Origin: Oryzias latipes
Taxonomy: Eukaryota > Chordata > Actinopteri > Beloniformes > Adrianichthyidae
DNA length: 64,000 nt
Direction of reading: 5' to 3'
Assembly (NCBI RefSeq): GCF_002234675.1
Contig: NC_019866.2
Coordinates: 10,445,261 to 10,509,260 of the forward strand
Part shown: one piece after another, positions 39,086 to 52,600 of the stretch
Layout: each line of letters starts with the position of its first letter
Numbering within the stretch: position 1 is the first letter of the stretch
The notes under the pieces: model-generated
Seen by the model: only the letters and a program-made list of their open reading frames with translations
What the model was told of the DNA's origin: nothing
Database searches by the model: none
Program-made: the position numbers and the translations under genes

Positions 39086-40265
39086 TGGTAACAAAAACAA
39101 ACAAGCTCAGTGGATATTTGATATAAGTTACTACTGAACATCTTTTTGTCGGATGTAAACTACATTGTATGCAACTTTTGTTTAACCCTTTACTCCCTCA
39201 CTTATCTTTTTTTTACACTTTATGTAGAATTCCTTCTGTTCTGAAAAGGCAAGAAATGATTTAAATTGTTATAAGAAAGAAGTCTGGACATTACAGCACC
39301 ACATCCTCCAGTGTAGCAGAGTGGTAGTATTCTCATTATCTCACAAAATAAACCAACTGACTACAAGTGCATAAAAAAGATCAAATGAAGACAATGAAGA
39401 CAAAGGAGAATAACTGGGTCCTGATGAAGAACTTACATTAATTTATGCTCGCATGTACCTCAAAAAGAGAAAACAGTCAGGTCTTGTTTCGTGGAGCATG
39501 TCTACAGTCATTCCAGATATAAATGCTTGAGTCAGTGTTGGAGTCAGTCTGATGTTCTCAGAAGTTTAAAATTCACTCAGTCAAGCCGATGTTAGTGGTT
39601 CATAACTTTCCTGAAACTGCAGAACAACTCTTTACGGTTAATCAACACTGACGGCTGTTCTGGCTCATGAGCAGAAGTCTGCTTTACGATTTTCAGCTGT
39701 TTACATTTGAATGCCTATAAGAATGCATCCCATCCACTCACTCTTTCAGATGCAATTAAAGTCCACCATCTGGACACATATGTCAATGAACTGTGATGCT
39801 ACAATAAAATAGATTTCAAAATAAAATTGTTGGAACTAAGGCATTCACTCATCATCTCACTACTCATTTGTGGGGCGGTTTGATCTTTAAAAAATTGAAT
39901 ACTTTGATTAATCCCCTAAACTTTTAATAGAACTCAACAGTTTTAATCTGCTGTCCATCTGACCACAAACTGAATTTGATCCCCCCCCCCCTCCTGCAGT
40001 TAAAAAACAACTTAAGGGAGCCAACATGACAACTGGACCCATAAAGAAATAAATGTACAGCAGAAAAACTGTTTCCTGCACAGATATAAGTTATTTGCTA
40101 ACCCCAATGTAAATGAAAGGAATAGAATTTAAAAAGTTACATCAATTACCGGTAGTTTGAAAGATCTCATTACTTAGGATTGGAATTTATGAATCAGTTT
40201 CTGTATTAAGCCAGCAACATTTAAAACATTTCCACTCTGAAAAAAAGTTTCTTGAAACTTTTTGT
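39086..40265. other. Intergenic spacer, nothing recognised
   Basis: AT-rich DNA with a run of C at 39981-39990. No gene or element is supported. Confidence 0.45.
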
Positions 40266-40274
40266 AAAGAAAAT

Positions 40275-40640
40275 TTGCACGATGGTGCAGTGGTTAGCGC
40301 TTTTGCAGGAAGGCCCCCAGTTAAGTTCTTGGCTGGGGGACCTGAAACAGAACACCAATGGGGGACCTTTATGTGTGGAGTTTGCATGTTCTCCCCGTAC
40401 ATGTGAGGGTTTCTCTGGCTTTGGCTTCCTCCCACCATCCAAAAAAAATGCTACACAGGTTAATTGATTACTGTAAATGTTTCCGTGGGTCTGAATTTAA
40501 GTGTGCGTGGGTGTGTGATTTGTGGCCCTGCAACAGACTGGCCACCTGTCCAGGATGTCCCCTGCCTTCGCCCACAAGTGGCCAGGATAGGCTCTAGCAG
40601 CCCTGTGATCACGAAATGGGTTTAGAAGATGAACGAACAA
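40275..40640 (+). repeat. L2/SINE-like interspersed repeat
   Basis: It starts GATGGTGCAGTGGTTAGCGC, like the tRNA-derived head of many fish SINEs. It continues with GTGTGGAGTTTGCATGTTCT, GGTTAATTGATTACTGTAAA, a degraded GGCCACCTGTCCAGGATG and GGATAGGCTCTAGCAGCC, and ends GATGAACGAAC. These blocks, in this order, are standard in fish L2-tailed repeats. The internal B box is degraded, so transcription is unlikely. Confidence 0.75.
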
Positions 40641-40870
40641 ATAAAATTAAGAATAAAAATTCTTTTTTTATCCCTCAAAATCGAAATTCAGCTGAAAGTA
40701 AAAACAACTTTCAGATTTTCTGTGTTGATATATAGGTGGCTGTTTTGGGTTGTAAGCAGTTTAGTTTTGTAGGAGTTTATGGCTCAAATCTGTAACAATT
40801 ATGTGATGGAAAAGTCAATACTGAACATTTAGAAATGAAACAGAGAAAAAATACAACAAAAAACAAAAAT

Positions 40871-42000
40871 GATCAAAGGAAAAAGAAATAAAAGCTAAGA
40901 GATATTTTAAGAATTACAAAATGTCCTTCTGAAAGTGATTATTTCAGTTACCAGACTGAACAACATGACAAGAAACCAAAGAAAACTTTTGGTCACTAAA
41001 TCTGTGCCTATATGCTTAATTTAAAAAACCAAACAGCAAAATCACAGATCAAAGTCATTTAGAAGGCATTCATTCAAAAGTTAAGTGTTCATTAACCTAA
41101 ACTGACACCACTAATTTCATTTAATACGCTAATTTTCCTTATTGCCCTAATCAGAGCCTGTCTGATTTTGTCTCATTGTGGTGTGGCTTTGATCAGGAAG
41201 TCTAACCCTTTTTCTTTGCCACTGCCACATGGTGCCTTGTCTGTGCAACTGTCCACATATGCTGAGATGCCTGGGCATCAGTGTTTTTCCCCTTAAGGCT
41301 CTCCCTCCCGTTCTCTCAAAGATATCAAAGGCCTGCATTTACAGTTATCTCTGCTTGGTTGTACCACGGAAGTAAGCACTGCAGGTCAGGGGTCAGAGCT
41401 GTGGCTCAAGATAGAAACAAATCGGACTGACATGGACTTCAAAGGAAAGCGATCCTCTGACAGACTGTTGTTTTAGCCTGTAACTCTTGGTATCATAATG
41501 AGGAAGGTGGACATTAGGAGGAGAGAGCAAAGGAGTATTCCAAGGGATGGGCGTGGGAGACTTAGTTTTCTGAAGAGAAGTTCTACCGTTGAATAATTGG
41601 AGCCAACAAGATCAAAGAAAAAGCTGAAGTTTGGTCTGCTTAACCTCTGTAGCACAAAAATGGAGCACAACAAAACGGCGTCGTTTTATTCTGTCCTGTT
41701 GTTCTTCCTTTGCTTGGCGAAACCCAAAACCATGTTAAACATAATGGAAAATATTTGAGGTCTTCTTTTATTAACCAAGAACGGCTTTGATGTTTGACTT
41801 CTTTATTTGTTTTTAGAAGAAGAAAGGAGCAATATGGCATGCAAGTGATCTTCTTTTGGAGAGAACACATACGAAAATAAGGGGGAGGAATGAATGATAC
41901 GAGACCAAACCAAGCTTGTTCATGCTACATAATCAATTAAACATCATTATTGGCCCTTTCAAGAGTACTGAGATCAAAGACCTGCAGGAAATGATCAAAG
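40871..42000. promoter_or_regulatory. Cluster of TCF/LEF-type binding motifs, candidate Wnt enhancer
   Basis: Seven matches to (C/G)ATCAAAG on either strand lie in 1,130 bases: 40871 (GATCAAAGG), 41047, 41186 (GCTTTGATC), 41610, 41784 (GCTTTGATG), 41972 and 41993. A related TATCAAAGG is at 41323. Elsewhere in the window the motif appears roughly one to three times per 10 kb. The core matches the optimum for TCF/LEF HMG domains, which carry the beta-catenin output of Wnt signalling. The nearest likely target is notum, 11.5-12.7 kb downstream and known as a Wnt-induced feedback inhibitor. Binding and enhancer activity are inference. Confidence 0.5.
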
Positions 42001-43700
42001 TGACAGCATTTTGTTTGAGCGCTAGGCCTTTTCCAGTTCTGTGTCCCAGCCCTGAGTGAGTGATCCTGCTGCAGAGATCACGATAAACAAACAAAAAAAG
42101 TGATTTATTGGGTGAGGTTTTCTTTTATGTATACGACTGTTCTAAAGTTTTGTGAATTTGTTCTCATTTTAAAATCCCAAAAAACACTGAACATGTTGGA
42201 CAATGCTGACTGAAAAGTGAGCCAAGTTGTGGGAAAGACTAGCAGCAACATGGTTGGTGTTCTGCTGTGATTTCCTAGAAGTTACTTCATCATTTGTGTC
42301 TATATATTTCTAGATTTGGGAAATAATCTGGTTTCAGAGTAGCAGCTAAGTAAGAAAAAGTATTCCATATATTAAAGGCCAAAACCAGGGACACTCTCAA
42401 GAGAATGTTCAGCAACAGGACACTTCAAACAAAAAACAGCCTATTCAGCTTAATGGACGTAAAAACGGGAGGAGGGTTTCATTGACATCCTGTAAAGAGG
42501 GAACATCCAGGGTGGAGCAGCATTGCAGCCACCTAGGAGAAAGTCAGCAATTCAGGGTGGCCAGAGTGCCGGAGATCAGAGGAAGGTTGTCGTAGTTCCC
42601 CTTTATTCACTGCATCTCTGCAAGCCTTAAGTTTTTGAAAGACAGAAGGTCTTCAATACCCATGATAACTCTCATCCAACCATTTCAGCTCATTCTACAT
42701 AAAGAGAAGAGTAGATTTGACCCTTGAGTGGGTCTTTGTTAAATCAATTTCCAATAAAAGGAATCAAACTCCAAAATCTGTCCACTTGTCTCCAAAAACC
42801 TCCATGAAGGAAAAAAAAGTGGACCAGTTGTGGTAGTGATACTGACTACTTGCATTTGCAACACCTCAAATATTTTTTCCTGCAGTGCACTTTTACTGTG
42901 GAGTGCTGTTTAGTCTGGAGTTTGCTTCCTCAGATAGTCTGTTTTGTTTGGCGTGTGTGTGTGGTGTGAAGCTTTCCTAGTCTGCCTGTAGACGAAAATT
43001 TTGGTTCATTTGCAGGTGAACAGTGGTGTGATTCACTTACATTCTGAAAGCACACGGGCTATTGTGAGGATTGTGCTCTTGTTTGGGTTTTTTCAGTTTT
43101 ATTTCATTGGTTCTTGTGATGTTCTGTTTTCCATTTTACCCACTGTCAGTCATACCAGATGTCTTCATTTCAGTTAAATGCCCTGAGTGCACATGAGTCT
43201 CTGGTTTTCAATGTCAAGTCATCTGATTTGTCACTTTTTTGTTTCTTTGTGGGTGGTGTCATGTTTAGGTTTGTTTGTTAGATCTTTGAATTTCTGCCAC
43301 AAGTCTGATTTCCCTCATTTTTGTTCTTATACTAGCAGCTCCTGACCAAGGAGTAAACCAAAGAAAGTAAAGGGCCATTCTCTCTGAAGTGTTTTTTTTT
43401 CCTCGGATAGCTTGCTTTGTCAAGACAAAGCTCATGTGAACTCCATTGTAGACCATACAAAGAAACTTAGGTCAAAATAAAGTATGGGGTTTACATGCAC
43501 AAAAACCCTGGTATGGTTGACCTTTGTTTTGACTTTACATGAACTATGCCTTACAGTGATTTAGAAGTGAATCAAACAGTTAAGAAGATAAGTACAGTGC
43601 ATAACACAAAAAATCACAGCCTGATCCTGGATTCTGGTCCGATGGCTTCAGCCAAACAAACAAGCAGCTATTGTCTGGAGAATATTTCATGGCAGGTTTT
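42001..43700. other. Intergenic region, nothing recognised
   Basis: No gene or repeat is supported. Short TG runs occur near 42950. Confidence 0.45.
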
Positions 43701-43734
43701 TCTGCTCAGTTGTTTACCTCTTGGATCATCCAGT

Positions 43735-44115
43735 TAAGGGTAGCCACAGCAAATCATCTTTCACTGGTATGAACAGGTTTGGCAGAGAGTTTTACACCAG
43801 ATCCCCTTCAAGACACAACCCTGTATTGGGTTGGGGACCAGCACAGGGGGACCCAGACTGAGCAGTTTTTTTCTGCTCAAATATGGACATGCCCAGAGCT
43901 CCTCCCCAGAGAGGCATCCAGGAGGCCCAAGCCCCCTTTAAGTGACTCCTCTCGATGTGGAGGAGTAGCGGCTCTATTCCGAGCTTTCTCCGGGTGACAG
44001 AGCTTCACACCCTATCTCAAAGGGAGCCACCCTATGGAGGAAGCTCAGTTTGGTTTCTTGTATTCAGGAACCTTGTCTTTCAACCGGTAAATTGATAGCT
44101 TTGAAGACCTTAAAA
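43735..44115. repeat. Composite of two degraded interspersed repeats
   Basis: 43735-43860 is an antisense RTE-related 3' end (GGGTAGCCACAGCAAATCAT, then GTTGGGGACCAGCACAGGGG), like 23380-23640. 43890-44115 is a different family, recognisable by GATGTGGAGGAGTAGCGGCT, GCCACCCTATGGAGGAAGCT and AACCGGTAAATTGATAGC, which I know as common fish interspersed sequence but cannot name. Neither part can code. Confidence 0.55.
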
Positions 44116-45460
44116 CAAGGAGTTGCTAGAATTGTAGGACATTTCTAGGTGGCTTGGTCAGCTCCTCTGCTACCTTAATGACGCGAACATGGACCAAACC
44201 AAATCAAGATGTGATCATTTTACTCCGTTCTCTTTCATTCATATCTACCTTCCATCTCTTGAAGTCAATGTACACCACAGGTTTTGACTTGCATCATCCA
44301 GTTACTTTGAAGTCGCTCTTAGTCTAAAAGGTTCTACTATATTTTGAAATAACCTAAAAGAGGGGATATCCAACATAAAGCTCAAGTGGTGGTATGTTTT
44401 GTCGGTAGCATTTACACACGTATACATACGTTCACTCTAATGGCCAATAATGCTGAATCATCCCTAAAAGATTATTTGATCCGCGTCATCCGGGAGAGGT
44501 GACGTCTCATCCGACAGGATTCACACGCTCCCTGCTCTTCGGCACAAAAGGGCAGAACAACAATATTATGATATCCACTGAGTGCCTACCCCCCAATAAA
44601 AACATCACTGTGAGAGTGGGCTTGACCTGCCTCTTTTCTTGTATAAAAACACAAAGCGGAGTGTATTCCGACAGCTGCTGCCCGGGTGCCCTGCAGAGAA
44701 CAGGAGGAGAGCTTTGAAGATCTTGACCTTGTGAAACAATAAAACGCCATCATCAAACACTCTCCTGAGACAGACTGCTGACCCACAGATCCATGTGTCT
44801 GCGCTGCGTAATTTTTATTAAACTGTAGGGATCAGAGTGTGTTTGATGCCTGCAGACCTTCACAAGCTGTAGAGCTAAAGCTATCTGATCTGATGACATG
44901 TACAGTGGAGTTTGGCTATCTTGAACCTGAGCTCTCTGGTCTGTTCATGTGTTGACATAGTTTTTGGAGTTAGATCATCCTGGAGTGTCTTGTCTGCCAT
45001 GGGTTTAACATTGCTCATTGGTCCACATGTCACAGCTCTTTATCACACAACATGGAAGGCAGTGTGACTAAAACTCAGCAGAGACTCACATCAAGACACC
45101 AAGAATTTTGAACACTGATCAGATTTCACAATACCAATACTGCAGGAAAATTCTAGGACATCTCTTTATTGACCATGAAAATGTATGCTGTATGAGTAAA
45201 TAGAATGAATCCAAAATACATTTTTAAAGATTTTGACTTGTAGAGGTATTATGAAAAGTTGTGTGAAGCTGAAAACATCTTATTTTGAAAGCTTTGCCAA
45301 GACAATTCAAAATGTGGTTGTTTTTGGCTGTAAATGATTGATGTTACCTCAAACAAAATCATTTTCCATTGGTGTCTCAGTTTTGAAATATTTGAAATAT
45401 TTGTTGATAAACATGGGATTTGAAATTTTAGATTTAATTTTAGCTATTATTTTGCATCGT
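44116..45460. other. Intergenic region, nothing recognised
   Basis: No gene, RNA or repeat could be supported. Confidence 0.45.
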
Positions 45461-45461
45461 T

Positions 45462-46310
45462 TTAATATTAAATTCCACTTTATTTATATAGCCCAATACT
45501 ACAACAATAGTTTGTGTCAATGGACTTCATACTGGTAATTGTATAATAAACAGGAAATCATGAAGAACATGAAGTCCTAGAATTCAACAGGTGATGGGTA
45601 AACTAAACTAAAATGAATATGCTATACTAGACACCCCTGCCCTTAGACCCTAAAAACAACAACAACAAAAAAACACATTTCAGAAAAAAAAGAAGAAACC
45701 ACAGGCATGTCCACATGAAGGAGGGGTCCTTTACCAGGACGGACAGGCGATGTACCAGAACTCTTAGAGAAGAATTAGCTTATCTAACTCTACGACTACA
45801 GGATTAAATAGTCCACCAGATGGGTTTCATCCAGATGGAATTGAGGGATGGCTGGGGGCGCAAGATGAGCCAGAGGCAGGGTCCACAGCCAAGCGTTGGA
45901 GCAGGAGCAGAGACGAGCCAACGGTGAGGACCACAGCCAAGTACAGGAGCAGAGACGAGGCAACTGGAATCTGGAATCACCCCCGCTCCCCAGAAGGGGG
46001 GTGGGAAAGAGGGACAATAAAGGAATCCCACTGCACCAAAAACCGGCTTGGAGAACTAAATGATAAATTATTGATTGAGAATAGAGGGCTGGAGAAGTAG
46101 ATGAAAATAGACGACAGAACCCCAGTGCACCATACTTTTCTCAGCTTCTAACTTCTAGCAGCTACTAGCAACTAATTATTATTGTTATTCAATTTAATTC
46201 AAACAAAACAACAGTAAGTTAAATATTCTCTGATTACTAGCTAGCCTGGCAATAAGCCAGTCCAAAAAGAAATCTTTTAAGCCTAACTTTGAATGTAGAT
46301 ACTGTGTCGC
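45462..46310. repeat. Fish interspersed repeat with CTTTATTTATATAGCCCAAT head
   Basis: The opening TTCCACTTTATTTATATAGC is a well-known start of a high-copy fish repeat. The body continues with CCCTTAGACCC, an A-rich part, GAAACCACAGG and GGGGTCCTTTACCAGGACGG. Two imperfect tandem copies of a unit with CCACAGCCAAG and GCAGAGACGAG lie at about 45885-45962. The far end is uncertain (TACTGTGTCGCCCTCTCTTA near 46310). Minus-strand frames here follow the tandem repeat and are not genes. Confidence 0.5.
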
Positions 46311-46526
46311 CCTCTCTTACAGAAGCTGTCATTCTGTCATTTTCAAGGACATAGTTTCTGCAGAGTAGCAGTAATTCAAACCCTGAACCCCCTTCCTCTC
46401 CCCATTGCTGTTAGCTCTCTGTTTACATCTCTCTTCTGCTAACTTACAACCCTTCACACCCCCACCTTAACGTTACCAGTGCAACAAAAATGGTAATCAA
46501 TATCAGAGCTATCCAGCCATACAGTT

Positions 46527-46690
46527 TTGAGCCTTCAGTGGTCGCCACAGTGAATCATTTTCCTCTATCTAACCCTGTCTTCTGCATCTTATACTCTAAC
46601 ACTAGCTACCTTCATGTCTCTGTTCACTGCATCTATTAAACTCATCTTTGGTCTTCCTGTAGACCTCTTGCCTGGGAGCCAGGTATCAGG
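46527..46690 (-). pseudogene. RTE-type LINE 3' fragment, degraded
   Basis: On the + strand GTGGTCGCCACAGTGAATCA, then CTAGCTACCTTCATGTCTCT, then TTTGGTCTTCCTGTAGACCT match in order the antisense RTE fragment at 27370-27500. It is therefore a shorter, older copy of the same element on the minus strand, without an open frame. Confidence 0.7.
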
Positions 46691-49600
46691 GCAGATGAGG
46701 AAAAACAAAGGCGGACATCATCTGCAAGCGGATCTATCAGAATGGAGGGGAGCAGGGAGCTTGTGGCCTGCCATGCATATTTTCTCCATCCAAATACAAT
46801 CCTTTTTCAAAAAGCATTTTTTTTGTCTGCACCTGAGTCACAATAATTTTAATAAAGCCATGCTCAGAAATGCAATTTTAAGCTTAATTTTCTTTATATG
46901 TGCCTCCTGTTATAAATAAAATGCCACAAGAACATGTTAAAAACATCAAAAATATAATTTTCACCGGAGTGGATCTTTGAGGTAACTCATTTTTAAAGCA
47001 TGTTTGACTTTATTTGAAGTCCGTCTTGCAAATCCAACCAAATTCTGGCTTCCATAGTATAAATTGAACAGTATTTTTGGTAGATGTAGATAGTTCCAGA
47101 CACAACCAGTCAACATTTAGTTTGAACATAATCTGTATTTACCTCATCGTGGTATGAAAATAAAAAGCAGCAAAGTGTTGCAAAAAGTCATTTCTTCCTC
47201 TTAAGTCCAGTTAATGAAACCACAGAACACATATTAGGTTGTGGTTAGTTGATAACAGGTGACTCCAAATGCCTTTCAGCACAGGATAAAACACATCACC
47301 CCAGTGATATCTGAACTGAGGGAAAGATCAGAGAATGTAAAGGGAAGCGTGGCTCCTATGAGTGCCCTCCAAATCTAACGTTGTGTGGCTTCAAGGTCAA
47401 AGCAGACCTCCTTCTCTTTGATGACACTGTAAATAAAAAAAGTGAAAAAAACTGCTATTTTCCACCTTATGAGTTAGGTAATGCGCCTCTGAGTGCCAAG
47501 TAGTTTCAAAACATAAAAGCAGAGGCACTCATAAAGTCTTTTATGATGAGAAATCAATGTCGGATTTCAGATCTGGCCCTGGCAAAGTGTCCATGAGCTA
47601 ATGCTGCTGTTTTACTCACAAGGCCTCAGTTAAAAAATAGATTTTAAAAAGACTTTGATCTTATATAACCCCTCATTTGCATAATTGGCAAAAGGTAGTG
47701 CAGAGCAGAGATGCCAGCTGGGTCCACTTGCTGGTTGAGTCGAGGCCCAGAGACCTTCTGTCTGTGTCCACATGTTAAATTTTACAGGCTACTCAAGGAA
47801 GTGGTGTTGACAGCCTAGATTTGAGGTCAAGAGGAGGCCAAGGGTCAAGCACGCCCTGCTGACATGAAAGCACATCCAAGCTCACCTTGTTCTTGGTATC
47901 TGTTGTCGGCCCCTCGGACCATCTGTACTTACACAATCTGGGGCTCATCGGGCCCAAACAAAAGCCATGTGTTAATTACCTTTGAAGGTGTAATGACTTC
48001 AGGGCTGCAGCCGATCTTCATCTGGTTTCAAAGTGAGGGCCAGATAGCAGGTTATGCTTCACGCACATTACGCTTGTCCTCTTGCAGCGCTACCTGCCAC
48101 TCATTCTGAGCCGGAACCATGACTTCTGTCACACCTCCCCGGATCAGATCCATCAGAACCGATTCACTTTTTGCGGACCCTTAAATTTGTATTTTAACGA
48201 TACATCTAAGAAACAACAGAGACTGAGCAACACCTGTCCTCCAGATGTAACAGTCTTCATTTTGAGGGAATTCATGTTGTTCTCCTGATGTTTTCTGTTA
48301 TTTTGAAGTCTTTTTCTTTAACGACAACTCAGCTCGGCTCTTTTATGTGCATTCATAGTTGTGCCATAAAAAACAACAAATAAAATAGAGTAATTAGCAA
48401 TCTAAAAAGGATATGAATCTCTTTTATAGTCTTATGCCCTGTTTTCACTGACTTTAAAAAGAATCCTCATCCTCAGATTCCAGGACAAAAGGTGCCGGTT
48501 GGCTTGTTAGTCATCACAAAACAACAAAACATGTCCTTGATTTTACTTTTTTTTTATTTTTTTTACTTCTGCTTCTAATGGGTTAAGTTTGACTAACACT
48601 TTCTTCTACCCACAAAACCACTGTTTCCTGACACAGGAAGGTTTAGGTTATTGGGATACTCCCAAACAGATAAGTTCTATTTTGAAAGAATGTGTCTACA
48701 AGCCAACCACAGGTGACCTCAAGACCACAGAGATCTTTTGCGGATGATGCATTTAAACTGCTCAGATGACTAAGATCTCAACCGTTGGTTGACTTATTTG
48801 TTGTTTTTTATGACAATACCTGACCAGGAAATCCGTCTTCACACCCGACTACATCAAAGAGAAGTTCATACTTAGAAACCATGACTTATGTAAAGCTTAT
48901 CCCACTTCAGCTACTAAAAACACGGTCATTTTCTACATCCTCTCGGCTGAGAATAAATAAACACTGCTTCCAGTCCCCCTGAAATGATTTTTTTTTTGCC
49001 TTAAAAAAGTTCTATAGTCTTCATTCACAGGACGAGCAGACTTCCTTCTTTATCCTCGGGGCATCAGTGCAGAATTCCGTGTGATGTGGGAAGCACGAAG
49101 CAGCTCTGCTACAGACCTGCAGGTTACAGTCGCCTTGTGAAGCTGATGCTGGGCAGGGAGGCAAAGAGGGAGAAAGTGGTTATAAATATCCACCCCAACG
49201 CAGCAGTTCCCTTCTGCAAAAGCAAACACTTTAGATGCTACCTTGTAATTTATCAGTGCTGTTTTACCCCACTGAGGAAAAGCTCCAAGGGAATGTTGAA
49301 ACGTTTTCTTTATTTTCTGTTCTAAAGAGTGTTTTCTCCTTAAAGCTTTTCAACAAAAACATGCTTTATTCCTCCCAGCAAGCCAAAAAATACAAAACAA
49401 AAGATGGTATTCTGATAATGCTTGATTTGTCCCTGCATTCATGCCACACATAAAGTCTCTGAAGTGTCTTTCATTTTGGAATTAAGGGTGTGAAAGAAAG
49501 AAAGAGAAAGATTTTGGATTCCTGTGGGAAAATTCCCAGGCTTCTCAGAGCCAAAAGAAAGTAATCAAATAGTAAAGTGATGTCATTGGGATGCATGAAA

Positions 49601-52600
49601 GACAGCTGGTGACTGTCAGGGCTCTTTGGCACGATTGCAACCATTTATTAAAGTGTCAGACACAAAACTGAACCGAATCACACCAAGTTCCAGGCCTTTC
49701 TTAGTATTATTATTGTTATTTTGGGGGGGAAATATTTTCATTTTGCTCTAAATCTTGGGGAAATTTAAGTCTTTTTAGGTTTTTGTCGCTTCTTTTTTTT
49801 TTATTTGGAGAGGCAGGGTTATGACTTCAATATAGTCTTTATCTAAAAAAAAACATCTTTAAATACAATTCCTGCATAATTGAATAATGAGCATGTTTTA
49901 CAGCAGGGTGTGGACTTCAAAAGACCTTCCCTGCGGAGACTGTCAGGTTAAAGGACAGAAAGAGAATAATATGTTGAGGCGCTGCTCTGATGACCTGTAA
50001 TGAGGGCCTTTCCGTGTCCTCTGGAATATCTGTGGCATAAGCCAGCATTTCTGACTAAATCGCCCGGTTCTTCCTCTGTCTCAGTGGAGATGGGAATAGG
50101 CACGGGGCAGGAGGGCTGCCGCCTCTCTGATGATAATAATAGCAGGTTCTGAAAGGTAATTGGTCTCGGTTCCTTCCTCTGTCTCTACCTGGTGGAGATC
50201 ATTGCCTCGCGACGATTCAAGCACCAGACATAAATGGAAAGCTCCTGGAGGACGTCTGCATGCGCGCTCACGCACCAGCACCTCCAACACAGCCTGCTCC
50301 ACCTCAATCATCCTCCAGTGAACCAACACATTCCAGCACACCCTGACACAAACATGCATCCATCTTACTTAGCATGAATGATGTGACAGGAGGGCTCACA
50401 GGCAGCAGCAGCTACTTTGTGACCATCAACGACAAACAGCTGAGCTGTCAGCTGAACTTTCTGATAAGTGCCAAACCGACCCCTATTGCAAGCTGTCCTA
50501 CTGTATCTTTAAAGGTTTCATTTATATCAAACAGGACATCATCTGAAACCAATAGACATGCTCCTCTTGCAAAACCGAGAGCCTGCTCGACAGATGTCTC
50601 ATGCCTCCTCTGCGCTCCTTCACTCCCCGTTTACATCCACATCTTAGATGGCACCTCTTGACTTCAGTCAGGATCAAGGTTGTTTACTGATTCTCCGGGT
50701 AAGATCAGGAACATATGGCGAGGGCACATGAAAGGAGCTCGACAGTGTTTTAACACCAAAAAGTCATCGTACAAGTTTGTTTTGGCTTTTAAAGAAAGGC
50801 TTCCATATGAAATTAAGGCTATCTACCTACAAAGGTTTGCCTCAAGGTAACACAAAACAGGAGCTCAAGCTCTAAATGTTTCCACTGGGCTGATACCCTC
50901 AAATGACAAAGCTTTCTAAAATGACAGCCAGCTACTGAATAAAACCTCTTGATGATAACCAGTAAATTAAAAATAAAAAAAAGTTTTTTTTGATAATAAA
51001 TAGAGAAACTTCAAGTAATCTCTGACCCCTGGATTGCCCCGCATACATTTTCTCCTGGCTTAGTCCTTGGTTTAGTCCTTGGTTTTAAGAGATTTTCACT
51101 TATAAACACGTTGTGGAACTTAGTCCAAGGCTTTTTTGGAGTGACCTTCATGAGATATCATACTGAAACTTCATTCCAAAATAATCCGCTGCTGCTATTA
51201 TGTTTCTACATCCAGCCTGGCAGAAAAATGCAACTTAAATTTGAGTTAGAAGAAAGTTGTCTATGGAAAACAACTTTTTATAGTTGGCAATCTCTACTTT
51301 GTTCTCACAGACAGGACCTCCACCTGTTTCTGATGATGTGAGCCAGAGCTTGTCCCTTTCAAGAGGCTGATCCCTCCTGATCTCTTTGATGTAACCTGAC
51401 CTAACAGTTCCACTACCAGGATTTGACGATCAAGAGTGGACTCTCAACAACAGCATGTGAAAATCAGAGCCTGACGGTCTTGAGGAGATGGACGATGGGC
51501 ACATGCCAGCGGAGCTGCTGGTCTGGATAGACGGAGACGGGGCTAGCAGGGCTGCGATGTGTCTGCGTGCCTGGCAGGCAGTGGTCACATGATCAATGCT
51601 GCCAGCCCAGACTTAAGCAGTAAAACCTGTGGATCTGTGAGGGCACATGCAACTGATCGGAGATGAAAGACAGGCTTTGACTTTCACAGGAGGCCTGGAA
51701 TTGGGGTGGGGGCTCTGGGGGCACTTCTGAGGGACTGCCATCAGAACAGCTGGGTCATTTTCAAATGACCTAATTTTAGGATTAATCCATTCAGACTTTG
51801 CATGGTTAAATTTGCATCTGTGCGGCACAAAAAAGGATGGCGGACAAAGAAAACAAGGGGAAAGAGAATTACCGCCAAAAGCCAGAAAGGCTTAGTGCTT
51901 GGAGTTCAAACAAGGTGCACAGAACAGAGCGAGGGAGGGAAGAAAACACTTTTCACACAACAGTAGCAGAAGAGGCAAGTGTTTCAAACTTAAACCCTGT
52001 TAAGAATCCATATCCTACACATTCGGATGCCTTAGTTTGCCAGCATCTGCTGTTCAAACATTTCCCAGCCGGGGCATCTTCATGGTAGTGAATGTGTCAG
52101 AGGCCAGCGTCCATCTGTGAGTGATTTCAGGGTTACATTTTTGAAGATGACGTGTGATAAAACAGAGAGGTATGGGTCAAAGTGACTAGACTCAATCTGT
52201 GACAAAGCTTCTCCTCCTGGGCCGTACCACATGTTTTAATCTACACAAGCATGTGTTTGAAGTTCCCAATGAATACCATCAGTCCTGCGGGTTCTTTCAG
52301 ATCCATCCTACCTGGCTCACAACCGTTTGGAGCCTGTTTAGGAAAACCTAGATGGTGCAGTGATGAAGAGGATGTTTTATGACAGGACTGTGCTGCACTC
52401 TACTGTTTTTGGTATTTTCTGGATCTGATCTGTCTGTACTCTGCAAGTCAAAAGTATTTGATGTTAAAAATTGGGAATTTTATCATACTTTATCGCTTTA
52501 TAATCACACAAATGACACAGAGCTTTATCAGAATTGGTCCTTCCATGATATAAAGCTCAGAAAACTCAAATCAAATAATACAATCAACTGTAATATTTGT

